Below, piece by piece: positions 1-6,817 of a stretch of 11,467 nucleotides of DNA; positions within the stretch are counted from its first letter, which is position 1; each line of letters opens with the position of its first letter. Source of the stretch: JAFAVZ01 sp036009105 (lineage in GTDB: Bacteria > Acidobacteriota > Thermoanaerobaculia > Gp7-AA8). A program made the position numbers and the translations under genes. A model generated the notes under the pieces. It had not been told where the DNA came from. It made no database searches and worked only from the letters and a program-made list of their open reading frames with translations. The stretch covers positions 1-11,467 of the forward strand of contig DASYMJ010000371.1 of the NCBI GenBank assembly GCA_036009105.1. Reading direction: 5' to 3'.

Positions 1-1899
1 GAAGCGGCCGCCCGGCTCGGGCGGGGTGACGCCGTTGACGGTGATGCGATCGACGGTGGCGCGCGTCTTCCACAGCAGCGCCACCCGCTCGGCGCCTCGT
101 ACGCTGAGCACTTCCACGGTGACCTTCCGCTTGCCGGCTTCCAGCTGGTCGCTCAGGACCACGATCTCCACCGGTGGGAGGGATGCGGCCGGCGCCGGCT
201 TCACCCACAGCTTCGGCGCGCCCGCGTACCACGGCGTCACCACGCGCTGCGTGGCGCCGGGCAGCGGCAGAGCGCTGGCCCAGAACGTCTGGCCCCCGAA
301 GTCGAAGTAGGTGTAGTTGATGCGCCGCGGCTTCTCGGGCGTGTAGACCGGCTGCAGCGCGGTCCAGATCAGGAGGATGACGGCCAGGATGGCCGGCGCG
401 GTGGCCACGCGCCGGTCGTGCAGCGATGCGACGGGCGTGAACACCAGCGCCAGCATCACCGCGATGCCGGCCAGCGCGGGCGTGCCGAGGGCGTCGTACA
501 AGACGAGGCCGAACGGAAACCAGAGCACCGCCGCGACGACGGTCGCCGCGATCGCTCCCCACTCCTGGTCCTTCATCAGCGTCGCGGCGGCCAGCACGAG
601 GCCGGGCACGACGAACAGATAGCTGCCGCCGCGCAATGCGAGGGTGAGGATGATGGCCAGCGCGTTCCACGCGATGGCCGTCGCCGGCAGGGCGAGTCTC
701 CGTGGCGCGACGGCGATCGCCGCGGCGATGCCGAGGAGCCACATGGCCGCCACCGCCCCATCCGGATGCGCGATCCACACCGGCAACCGCAGCAGCACCG
801 TCGCCGCAAGCCCCGCCCCTCCCGCCACGATCACGGCCACCACGAACCAGGCGAGGCCGACAAACGCAGGACGGGCTTCAGCCCGTCCCGCGCCCACGAT
901 CGAGATCACCAGCCCGAGGAGCGCCATCCACATCGTGATCCCCTCCGGCCACGCGATCACGAACAGCCCCAGCACATCGAAATGCACCGCGTTCCCGCCG
1001 CTGCGCTGGGCGAGATCGGCATTCGCCAGCGCGCGCGCCGCGGCGAGCGCATTGTCTCCGTGATGCTGGAGCAGGCGCGGATCGGCGTGCCGCTGGTCGT
1101 CCAGAGGCGTGTGATACGCGTGCACGTTGCCGATGGCCGCGAAGTTGACGCCCTCCAGCCCGACGCGCTTGAACACGGTGAGGTCGGTGTCGTTCGGCAG
1201 CAACTCGTAGATGCTGACGAAGAGCGACGTCGTCACCGGCCGGCGCAGCGCGCGCGCCACGGTGGAGATCAGCCAGCGGTTGTTGCGGCTGGTTTCGAAC
1301 AGGTAGCTGGTGCCGCTCGTGCCGCGGTTCTCCACGTTCACGATCGCACCCGTCCGCCCCACCAGCCCCGGCTCCGCCACATAAGCCTCGGCGCCGATGA
1401 GCCCGAGCTCTTCCGCGTCGTCGGCGAGGAAGATGACCGGGTTGAGCGTCCGCTCGCCGCGCATCGCCCGCGCCACTTCCAGCAGCACGGCCACGCCCAT
1501 CCCGTCATCCGAAACGCCCGGCCCGGAGGGAACGGAGTCGTAATGCGCGGAGAGGACGACCGCCTTCCGCGCGACGTTGTCGGCAGGCCAGCGCGCGATC
1601 ACGTTCTGCACCGTGGCGCACTCCGCATGCGGGTTGCAGGCGAAGCGCCGCTGCACGATGACGTCGTAGCCGAGCTCGCGGAAGCGGGCCACGATGCGGT
1701 CCCGCACCCGCTCGTGCTCGGCGCTGCCCACCGGATGCGGCAGGTCGCCGATCACCGCCTGCAGCAGCGGCTGGGCCCGTCCGGCGGAGAACTCCCGGCC
1801 CGGCGCGCCCGCGGCTTTCGGCTCCGGGCCGCGCGTCTCGCGGAAGATGAGGGTGGTCAGGAGGATCGCAAGGAGCAGCCACAGCACGATCGGCTTCAC
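1..1899 (-). CDS. M28 family zinc metallopeptidase with multi-pass C-terminal membrane region (3' end cut off)
   Basis: 633 codons are visible and the frame is still open at base 1. The predicted activity is aminopeptidase-type cleavage by a two-zinc site. Residues 3-19 form a hydrophobic N-terminal anchor. The M28 domain spans about 45-295. Expected ligands are H119 (SAHYDS), D131 (SDDG), E164 with catalytic E163 (DDAEELG), E190 (NVENRGTSG) and H263 (YHTPLDD). The NVENRGTSG...FET block and the tail of about seven hydrophobic segments (about 305-515) resemble the ERMP1/vacuolar-protease branch of M28. A further globular stretch follows from about 520. The GTG at 1899 is chosen because it opens directly onto the hydrophobic anchor; a second in-frame GTG lies 18 nt upstream, and neither has a clear Shine-Dalgarno. 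It is divergent from the DUF4097-type gene. A perfect palindrome at 869-888 lies in frame between membrane segments. The family is secure; the substrate is unknown. Confidence 0.9.
   Translation of the reverse strand, partial: MKPIVLWLLLAILLTTLIFRETRGPEPKAAGAPGREFSAGRAQPLLQAVIGDLPHPVGSAEHERVRDRIVARFRELGYDVIVQRRFACNPHAECATVQNVIARWPADNVARKAVVLSAHYDSVPSGPGVSDDGMGVAVLLEVARAMRGERTLNPVIFLADDAEELGLIGAEAYVAEPGLVGRTGAIVNVENRGTSGTSYLFETSRNNRWLISTVARALRRPVTTSLFVSIYELLPNDTDLTVFKRVGLEGVNFAAIGNVHAYHTPLDDQRHADPRLLQHHGDNALAAARALANADLAQRSGGNAVHFDVLGLFVIAWPEGITMWMALLGLVISIVGAGRAEARPAFVGLAWFVVAVIVAGGAGLAATVLLRLPVWIAHPDGAVAAMWLLGIAAAIAVAPRRLALPATAIAWNALAIILTLALRGGSYLFVVPGLVLAAATLMKDQEWGAIAATVVAAVLWFPFGLVLYDALGTPALAGIAVMLALVFTPVASLHDRRVATAPAILAVILLIWTALQPVYTPEKPRRINYTYFDFGGQTFWASALPLPGATQRVVTPWYAGAPKLWVKPAPAASLPPVEIVVLSDQLEAGKRKVTVEVLSVRGAERVALLWKTRATVDRITVNGVTPPEPGGRF
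869..888. repeat. REP-like palindrome inside the M28 reading frame
   Basis: Perfect 9-bp arms GGACGGGCT and AGCCCGTCC flank a 2-nt loop. The layout (G-rich arm ending in GGCT-type bases, tiny loop, AGCC-type return) resembles the intergenic palindromes at 2786 and 6735, but the arm sequence differs. On the minus strand it encodes about residues 338-344 of the peptidase (GRAEARP), a polar loop between two membrane segments, and keeps the frame. Chance occurrence cannot be excluded from one copy. Confidence 0.5.
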
Positions 1900-1978
1900 A
1901 GCCGGGCATTGTGGCACGGACGTCGGCGCGGGCGGCGAACGCAACTCCGCGCCGCTCTGTCCGTATCAGCAGGGGTAT

Positions 1979-1983
1979 GGAGG
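1979..1983 (+). promoter_or_regulatory. Shine-Dalgarno GGAGG of the DUF4097-type gene
   Basis: A full GGAGG lies 5 nt before the ATG at 1989. It overlaps an in-frame upstream ATG at 1977, so that ATG cannot use it. This decides the start at 1989, which also places a signal peptide exactly at the N-terminus. Confidence 0.75.
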
Positions 1984-1988
1984 CATCA

Positions 1989-2774
1989 ATGCGCAAGCTG
2001 TTCCTGACCTTCGCCCTCTTCACCATGGCGGCCGCCGCGAGCGCAGGGACGCTCCGGGAGCCGATGGACCGCACCATGGACCTCCGTCCCGGCGGCGAGA
2101 TCTCCCTGGTCAACGTCAACGGCAAGATCACCATCACCTCGTGGGATCAGCCGCGCGTGCGGCTGCAGGCCGAGAAATACGTCGAGAGCCGGGATGACGA
2201 GGCGGCGGAGAAGGCGATGCAGGAGCTGCGCATCGAGGTGAAGGCCACCGCGAAAGGCATCAGCATCGAGACGCGCCAGCCGAACCGCGGCGCGGGGGGC
2301 CTGCTCGAGGCGCTCTTCGGCGATAACATCAACATGGGCGTCCGCTACGAGCTGACCGTGCCTCGCTCGGTGAACCTGAACGTGGAGAACACCAACGGCT
2401 CCGTGCACGTCTCGGAGCTGAGCGGCCGCCTCGACCTGGAGACCACGAACGGCCGCATCGAGGTCGCGCGCTGCAGCGGCTCGGTCAACGCCGGTACCAC
2501 GAACGGCGCCATCCACGCCGAGCTCCTGCAGGTCGCCTCCGGCGCCTCCATGCACCTGGAAACGACGAACGGCGGCATCTCCCTGGCCATCCCCTCCAAC
2601 CTCGGCGCCAGCATCGAGGCCGGCACCACGAACGGCTCGGTCACCACCGATGTGCCGATCACGACCACCCGCTTCGAGAAGCACTCCCTCCGCGGCACGA
2701 TGAACGGCGGCGGCCCGTCGATCCGTCTGTCGACCACGAACGGGAGCATCAAGATCGCGAAGGTGGGAACGTAG
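1989..2774 (+). CDS. Secreted DUF4097-type beta-strand-repeat protein (putative adhesin family)
   Basis: The product has 261 residues. Residues 1-19 are a signal peptide (MRK, hydrophobic core, AAASAG), so export is expected. From about 37 on, short beta strands repeat around a TNG motif, seen at 135-137, 153-155, 171-173, 193-195, 214-216 and 250-252, with a related VNGKI at 42-47. The first three are 18 residues apart and later ones 21, 22 and 36. This pattern is typical of DUF4097/DUF4098 proteins, thought to fold as a solenoid; their function is not established. A long in-frame 5' extension has no signal peptide at its N-terminus and is rejected. The only plus-strand gene in the window, it is 89 nt from the divergent M28 gene and converges on the SDR side. 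No sigma factor or anti-sigma gene, common partners of this family, is adjacent. Confidence 0.85.
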   Translation: MRKLFLTFALFTMAAAASAGTLREPMDRTMDLRPGGEISLVNVNGKITITSWDQPRVRLQAEKYVESRDDEAAEKAMQELRIEVKATAKGISIETRQPNRGAGGLLEALFGDNINMGVRYELTVPRSVNLNVENTNGSVHVSELSGRLDLETTNGRIEVARCSGSVNAGTTNGAIHAELLQVASGASMHLETTNGGISLAIPSNLGASIEAGTTNGSVTTDVPITTTRFEKHSLRGTMNGGGPSIRLSTTNGSIKIAKVGT

Positions 2775-2777
2775 GCG

Positions 2778-2853
2778 AAAATGTAGGGCCGGCTCTCAGC
2801 CGGCCCGGCATCAACGGATCAACTGGGCCGGCTGAGAGCCGGCCCTGCATTTT
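2778..2853. terminator. BIME-like double palindrome, probable bidirectional terminator
   Basis: Two inverted copies of a palindromic unit (2786-2806 and 2825-2845) pair into a stem of about 29 bp (2778-2806 with 2825-2853). There is one T-G wobble at 2784/2847 and an 18-nt loop. Each unit is also self-complementary (arms GGGCCGGCT and AGCCGGCCC), so a cruciform is possible. The plus strand ends in five T (2850-2854) and the minus strand in four (bases 2781-2778). It starts 3 nt after the DUF4097-type stop, between convergent genes, which fits two-way termination. It is also one of two dispersed copies of the same composite, the other being at 6715-6806. Confidence 0.65.
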
Positions 2854-3028
2854 TGTGCCGCAGGCAGGCGCGAGAATGCACCGGGTTCACCGCCACGATC
2901 CCCTCCGCCGTCACCCGGTAGCGGAACACGAGCGCCGTCAGATCCAGCGGCGGCGTGACGTTCGGCATGGTCCGGCGGATGGCGGGGACGCGCAGCTCCA
3001 GGATGGCGGGCGCCGGCTCGATGCTCAT
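2819..3028 (-). CDS. Small hypothetical protein, tail encoded by a repeat
   Basis: This 69-codon frame lies 35 nt after the SDR stop. I do not recognise the product. Codons from the ATG to about residue 50 end almost entirely in G or C, the same bias as the real genes here, which argues for coding sequence. The hydrophobic pattern (AILELRVPAI, LTALVFRYRV, GIVAVNP) could be short beta strands. The last 15 or so residues are read from the palindromic repeat, and the stop lies in that repeat's loop. The original C-terminus was therefore probably replaced or extended by repeat insertion. No Shine-Dalgarno is visible and no signal peptide or membrane segment is seen. It may be a genuine small gene, or the remnant of a larger one. 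Confidence 0.4.
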   Translation of the reverse strand: MSIEPAPAILELRVPAIRRTMPNVTPPLDLTALVFRYRVTAEGIVAVNPVHSRACLRHKNAGPALSRPS

Positions 3029-3063
3029 CGAGCCGGCAAGGACGAGGGCGCGGGCGTGGTCTC

Positions 3064-3837
3064 TCACTCGGGGGTAATGTACGCGGCGGTGATGCCGCCG
3101 TCCACCAGGAACGTCGAGCCGTTCACGAAGGACGACTCGTCGCTGGCCAGGAACAAAGCGGCGTTGGCCATCTCTTCCGGGCGGGCGAATCGGCCGGGCG
3201 GGATGTGCACCAGCCGCCGGTTGCGCCGGGCCGGATCGGACAGCAGCTCCGCCAGCAGCGGCGTCTCCACCGGTCCGGGGCAGAGCGCATTGGCCCGGAT
3301 GTTCTTCCGCGCGAACTCCACGGCGATCTCCCGGGTCATGGAGAGCACGCCCCCCTTGCTCGCCGTGTAGGCGATCTGCGGCGCGGCGGCGCCCATCACC
3401 GCCACGAACGAAGCGGTATTGATGATCGACCCGCCTCCCGCCCGCAGCAGCGCGGGGATGGCGTACTTGCACCCCAGGAACACGCCCTTCAGGTTGACGT
3501 TGATCACCATGTCCCAGATCGCCTCGGACGTATTGGTGACCGAGTCGTCGTCCGGATGAAAGACGCCCGCGTTGTTGAAGACCACATCGACGCGGCCGTA
3601 CGTCTTCTCCGCGAACGCGATCATCGCCTCCGCATCCGCGGCCTTCGAGATGTCCGCCGCGACGGCGGCAGCCTGGCCGCCCGCGTCGCGGATCTCCGCG
3701 GCCGTTGCCTCCGCGGTCTCCTGCTTGAGGTCGACCACCACGACCTTCGCCCCTTCGCGCGCGAACAGCAGGCAGGAGGCCTTGCCGATGCCGCTGCCGC
3801 CGCCGGTGACCAGGGCTACTTTGTTCGCGAGTCTCAT
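3064..3837 (-). CDS. SDR family NAD(P)-dependent oxidoreductase
   Basis: The product has 257 residues, normal for a classical short-chain dehydrogenase. The Rossmann glycine motif is TGGGSGIG (11-18), followed by NNAG (88-91), NVNLKG near 113-118 and the catalytic S143, Y157 and K161 (YTASK). PGPVETP follows at 187-193 and DGG at 246-248 near the end. Asp36 after the second strand suggests preference for NAD over NADP. The ATG at 3837 is fixed by GGAGGA just upstream; a longer frame would read through the heptamer repeat. It follows the GS-like and aldehyde dehydrogenase genes on the same strand, so it could oxidise an alcohol in the same pathway. SDR substrates cannot be predicted from sequence, and annotation as FabG-like would be unjustified. 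Confidence 0.92.
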   Translation of the reverse strand: MRLANKVALVTGGGSGIGKASCLLFAREGAKVVVVDLKQETAEATAAEIRDAGGQAAAVAADISKAADAEAMIAFAEKTYGRVDVVFNNAGVFHPDDDSVTNTSEAIWDMVINVNLKGVFLGCKYAIPALLRAGGGSIINTASFVAVMGAAAPQIAYTASKGGVLSMTREIAVEFARKNIRANALCPGPVETPLLAELLSDPARRNRRLVHIPPGRFARPEEMANAALFLASDESSFVNGSTFLVDGGITAAYITPE

Positions 3838-3840
3838 GGT

Positions 3841-3846
3841 TCCTCC
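3841..3846 (-). promoter_or_regulatory. Shine-Dalgarno GGAGGA of the SDR gene
   Basis: On the minus strand GGAGGA precedes the ATG at 3837 by 3 nt. It is one of the clearest ribosome sites in the window and rules out the upstream frame extension. It sits 16 nt from the base of the perfect heptamer hairpin (3863-3929), leaving the site unpaired. Confidence 0.75.
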
Positions 3847-3848
3847 GG

Positions 3849-3929
3849 AACGATGAACGATGAACGATGAAGGATGAACGATGAACAAAAGCCGTCGCAC
3901 ACCCCGTTCATCGTTCATCCTTCATCGTT
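3849..3929. repeat. Heptamer array with perfect inverted copy (24-bp hairpin)
   Basis: Five tandem 7-base units AACGATG (the fourth is AAGGATG) run from 3849 to 3883, plus AAC to 3886. After a 19-nt spacer (3887-3905), an inverted array (3906-3929) is the exact reverse complement of 3863-3886, giving a 24-bp perfect stem. The odd unit is present in both arms, so the arms match as copies. On the minus strand the hairpin begins 3 nt after the GS-like stop and ends before the SDR ribosome site. It could terminate, attenuate, or protect the upstream mRNA end. Confidence 0.9.
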
Positions 3930-3932
3930 TGA

Positions 3933-5309
3933 TTACGCTTGTTCGAAATACCTCCGCCGCTCCCAGTCGGTCACGGCCGCGTCGAACTTCCGCTGTTCGG
4001 TGCGGAAGAAGTGCAGATAGTGCTCCACCACGTCTTCGCCCAGGACCTTGCGCGCCCAGGCGCTGCCGTCGAGGGCGGCGATGGAATCGATGAGCGAGTG
4101 CGGCACGTGGGGCAGCTCGCGAGCGGCGTACACATCGCCCTCGAAGCGCTCCGGCGGCTCGATCCCGTTCTCGATGCCGTCCAGTCCCGCGGCGAGGGTG
4201 GCGGCGAAGGCGAGGTACGCGTTCGCGTCGGCCCCGGCCGCGCGGCACTCGATGCGCAGCGACGGCCCGTGGCCGACGATGCGGAAGCCGGCCGTGCGGT
4301 TGTCGTAGCTCCAGGCGATGCCGGTCGGCGCGAACGAGCCGGCCACGTAGCGCTTGTAGGACGCCGGGTACGGCGCATAGAAGGCGAAGAGCTCGCGGAT
4401 GTGGGCCATCCAGCCGCCGAGGAAGTGCCGGAACGTCGGAGAGCAGCGGATCGGACCGAGGGACTCGTCGCCGGGGAAGAGCGGCGTCTTGCCGTGGTCG
4501 CCCCACAGGCTCATGTGGATGTGGCAGCTCGAGCCGGCGTAGCGCTCGTCCCACTTGGCCATGAACGTCACCGCGTGGCCGAGCTTCCAGGCGATCTCCT
4601 TCGCGGCATGCTTGTAGATGTGATGGCGGTCCGCCATCTCCAGCAACTCCGCGTAGCGCAGGCCGATCTCCTGCTGCCCCGGCCCCCACTCGCCCTTCGA
4701 CGACTCCACCGGCACGCCGCTGCGCTCCAGGTGCGAGCGGATCGCGCCGATCACGTGCTCCTCTTTCGTTCCCTGCAGGATGTGGTAGTCCTCGATCAGG
4801 CGTCCGATCGGCTCCGCGTTGATGAAGCCCTTCTCGGCGATCCGGTCGTACGAGTCCTTGAAGACGTACAGCTCCAGCTCCGACGCGCCGAACGCGGTGA
4901 AGCCGCGCTCCGCGGCGAGGGCGAGCTGGCGGCGGAGGATGCTGCGCGGCGCGAGCGGCACCAGCTCGTCTTCGGAGTCGTGCATCACGTCGCAGATGAC
5001 CAGGGCCGACTTCTCCTGCCACGACGCGATGCGCAGCGTCTCGAAGTCCGGCACGGGGCGGAAGTCGCCGTAGCCCTTGGCCCAGCTGGTGAAGGCGTAG
5101 CCCGGCACCGGGTCCATGTCCATGTCGCAGGCGAGGAGGTAGTCGCAGGCGTGCATGCCGTGATCGACCACGTCGTCGATGAAGAAGCGCGCCGTGATCC
5201 GCTTGCCGACCAGGCGCCCGTACATGTCCGGAAACACCGCAATGACGGTCTCGATCTCACCCTCGGCGGTGAGGCGGCGGAGCTCTTCGAGAGTGATTCG
5301 TCCCTGCAT
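3933..5309 (-). CDS. Glutamine synthetase family protein, probable gamma-glutamyl-amine ligase
   Basis: The product has 458 residues. The expected reaction is ATP-dependent ligation of glutamate to an amine. The N-terminal beta-grasp domain (about 15-100) carries DMYGRLVGKR; the catalytic domain fills about 113-447. Visible active-site elements are E144 and E146 (ASELEL), E207 (GEWGPG), E214 (GQQE), H263 and H265 (SCHIHMSLW), R338 (DNRTAGFR), R352 and E354 (LRIECR), then ADANAYLA. The sequence lacks the look of housekeeping GlnA (no GSGMHVHQS-type block, no adenylylation-site tail) and resembles PuuA, GlnA3 or GlnA4-type ligases. The ATG at 5309 overlaps the aldehyde dehydrogenase stop as TGATG, implying translational coupling; a GTG 30 nt upstream is less likely. 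The aldehyde dehydrogenase and SDR neighbours support an amine-degradation role. The exact amine is unknown. Confidence 0.88.
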   Translation of the reverse strand: MQGRITLEELRRLTAEGEIETVIAVFPDMYGRLVGKRITARFFIDDVVDHGMHACDYLLACDMDMDPVPGYAFTSWAKGYGDFRPVPDFETLRIASWQEKSALVICDVMHDSEDELVPLAPRSILRRQLALAAERGFTAFGASELELYVFKDSYDRIAEKGFINAEPIGRLIEDYHILQGTKEEHVIGAIRSHLERSGVPVESSKGEWGPGQQEIGLRYAELLEMADRHHIYKHAAKEIAWKLGHAVTFMAKWDERYAGSSCHIHMSLWGDHGKTPLFPGDESLGPIRCSPTFRHFLGGWMAHIRELFAFYAPYPASYKRYVAGSFAPTGIAWSYDNRTAGFRIVGHGPSLRIECRAAGADANAYLAFAATLAAGLDGIENGIEPPERFEGDVYAARELPHVPHSLIDSIAALDGSAWARKVLGEDVVEHYLHFFRTEQRKFDAAVTDWERRRYFEQA

Positions 5310-6691
5310 CAGGTCACGTCGATATACACGGTTTTCCACTCGGTGTATGCATCCAGCGCCTGCAGCCCGAGCTCGCGCCCCAGGCCGCTGCGCTTGACGC
5401 CGCCGAACGGCGCCTCCAGATGCACGCTGCTGCCGGAGTTGATGGAGAGGTTGCCGGTCTGCACCGCGCGCGCGACGCGCAGCGCCCGGCCGGAGTCGCG
5501 CGTCCAGATCGAGCCGGAGAGGCCGTACGGCGAGTCGTTCGTCAGCCTCACCCCTTCCTCCTCGTCGCGGAACGGCATCACCGCCACGACCGGGCCGAAG
5601 ATCTCCTCCCGCACGATCGCCATCCCCGGCTTCGCATCGAGGAAGACGGCGGGCTGGAGGTATGTGCCCCTGCCCTCCGGCGCGATGCCGCCGGTGGCGA
5701 GCGTCGCCCCCTCGGAGCGGCCGCTGTCGATGTACTGCATCACCCGCTGGCGATGCGCCGCGGTGACGAGCGGCCCCATCTCCGTTTCATCAGCCAGAGG
5801 ATCGCCGAGCTTGATCCGTTCGAAGGCGTCGACCAGCGCCCTGGTGAAGCGGTCGTAGATCGATTGCTGCACCAGGACGCGGCTGCGCGCGCAGCAGTCC
5901 TGGCCCGCGTTTCCGAGGGCGCTGGAGGCGGCGGAGGCGACGGCGCGGTCGAAGTCGCAGTCGTCGAAGATGAGGTTCGCCGATTTGCCCCCCAGCTCCA
6001 GGCTGACCCGCTTGATGTCGTCCGCCGCGGCGCGCATCACGTTCATCCCCACTTCCGTCGAGCCGGTGAACGCGACCTTGCGCACCAGCGGATGGCGGAT
6101 CAGCGCCTCGCCGACCACCGACCCTTTGCCGGTGATCACGGTGAAGACGCCTTCCGGCATCCCCGCTTCGAGCGCCAGCTCGGCGAGGCGCAGCGCGGTG
6201 AGCGGCGTCTGCTCGGCCGGTTTGAGCACGACCGTGTTGCCCATGGCCAGCGCGGGCGAGGACTTCCATGAGGTGATGGCGATGGGAAAGTTCCAGGGGA
6301 CGATGATGCCGCAGACGCCGACCGGCTCGCGGAAGGAGAGCAGCACGCCGGGCGCCGCGCCGGGGATGGTCTGGCCGCCCACTTTGTTCGTGGCGCCGGC
6401 GTAGTACTCGAAGCAGTCGGCGGCGAGGGAGACCTCGTCCCGCGCCTCGCGGATCGGCTTGCCCACGTTCCGCGCTTCGTCGCGCGCCAGCGCGTCGGCG
6501 TTGTCGCGGATGAGGGTGGAGAGGCGGAGCAGGATGCGTCCCCGCTCGCGGGTGTTCATCCGCTTCCACGGGCCGCCGTCGAACGCCCGCGCCGCCGCGC
6601 GCACCGCGCGGTCGACGTCTTCCGCGGTCTGCTGCGGCACGGTGGCGAGCGTCTCGCCCGTGGCGGGCTCGATGAGGTCGAAGGTGGACAC
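5309..6691 (-). CDS. NAD(P)-dependent aldehyde dehydrogenase
   Basis: The product has 460 residues and should oxidise an aldehyde to the acid. Catalytic features are N134 (VPWNFP), K157 (LKPAE), E232 (LELGGKS), C266 (GQDCCARS) and E363 (EEIFGPV), with PFGGVKRSGLGRE at 428-440. An Arg (R269) stands where CxGSR is more usual in this family. Overall it resembles the betaine-aldehyde or gamma-aminobutyraldehyde dehydrogenase group that includes PuuC. The start is a GTG at 6691 with AGGGG upstream; a longer frame to 6775 is read from repeat DNA and rejected. It is shorter than PuuC-type relatives (about 490) because it begins at FDLIEPATGE without the usual preceding IDG-type strand. It overlaps the GS-like gene by one base, making the two a coupled pair. 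Substrate is inferred from context only. Confidence 0.93.
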   Translation of the reverse strand: MSTFDLIEPATGETLATVPQQTAEDVDRAVRAAARAFDGGPWKRMNTRERGRILLRLSTLIRDNADALARDEARNVGKPIREARDEVSLAADCFEYYAGATNKVGGQTIPGAAPGVLLSFREPVGVCGIIVPWNFPIAITSWKSSPALAMGNTVVLKPAEQTPLTALRLAELALEAGMPEGVFTVITGKGSVVGEALIRHPLVRKVAFTGSTEVGMNVMRAAADDIKRVSLELGGKSANLIFDDCDFDRAVASAASSALGNAGQDCCARSRVLVQQSIYDRFTRALVDAFERIKLGDPLADETEMGPLVTAAHRQRVMQYIDSGRSEGATLATGGIAPEGRGTYLQPAVFLDAKPGMAIVREEIFGPVVAVMPFRDEEEGVRLTNDSPYGLSGSIWTRDSGRALRVARAVQTGNLSINSGSSVHLEAPFGGVKRSGLGRELGLQALDAYTEWKTVYIDVT

Positions 6692-6714
6692 CGGATGACC
6701 CCTGCTGCAAACGG

Positions 6715-6806
6715 AGGGCCGGTTCTCCAATGCAGGGCCGACTCTCAGTCGGCCCCAATCGTCGCCGCTCGTCATGCCGCGATTGGGCCGGCTGGAGAGC
6801 CGGCCC
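6715..6806. repeat. BIME-like repeat: two full palindromic units and one half unit
   Basis: The half unit is AGGGCCGGTTCTCC (6715-6728). The first full unit (6735-6755) has arms GGGCCGACT and AGTCGGCCC with loop CTC. The second (6785-6806) has arms GGGCCGGCT and AGCCGGCCC with loop GGAG. CAATCG (6756-6761) also pairs with CGATTG (6780-6785), extending the large hairpin. The order and flanks (TGCAGGGCC on one unit, CGTAGGGCC on the other, in inverted orientation) match the copy at 2778-2853. It fills the 126-nt gap between the EamA stop and the aldehyde dehydrogenase start and may end or stabilise transcripts there. Confidence 0.85.
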
Positions 6807-6817
6807 TACGCTTGCGT

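Noticed and set aside
1941..1970. Possible ECF-type promoter (GCAACT, then CGTATC) before the DUF4097-type gene
   Set aside because: Matches to the -35 and -10 boxes are weak and unsupported by a neighbouring sigma factor; it cannot be told from chance here.
418..2007. Very long plus-strand open frame rich in Arg, His, Gln and Asp
   Set aside because: It lies antisense to the M28 peptidase, which has all its metal ligands in frame. The composition is typical of shadow frames in GC-rich DNA.
1505..2137. Minus-strand frame beginning before the M28 start
   Set aside because: It is out of frame with the peptidase motifs and has shadow-type Arg/Ala-rich sequence; the true frame starts with GTG at 1899.
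2385..2750. Repeated ACGAACGG-type DNA in the DUF4097-type gene
   Set aside because: The spacing is irregular and the similarity follows the TNG protein motif, so it reflects protein repeats and not a DNA tandem repeat.
3849..3929. Possible CRISPR-like or minisatellite array
   Set aside because: Units are 7 bases with no unique spacers, and half of the block is inverted; it is a hairpin-forming simple repeat.
3939..5858. Long plus-strand frame opposite the GS-like and aldehyde dehydrogenase genes
   Set aside because: No recognisable motif and Arg/Asp/His-rich shadow composition; both minus-strand genes carry complete catalytic motifs.
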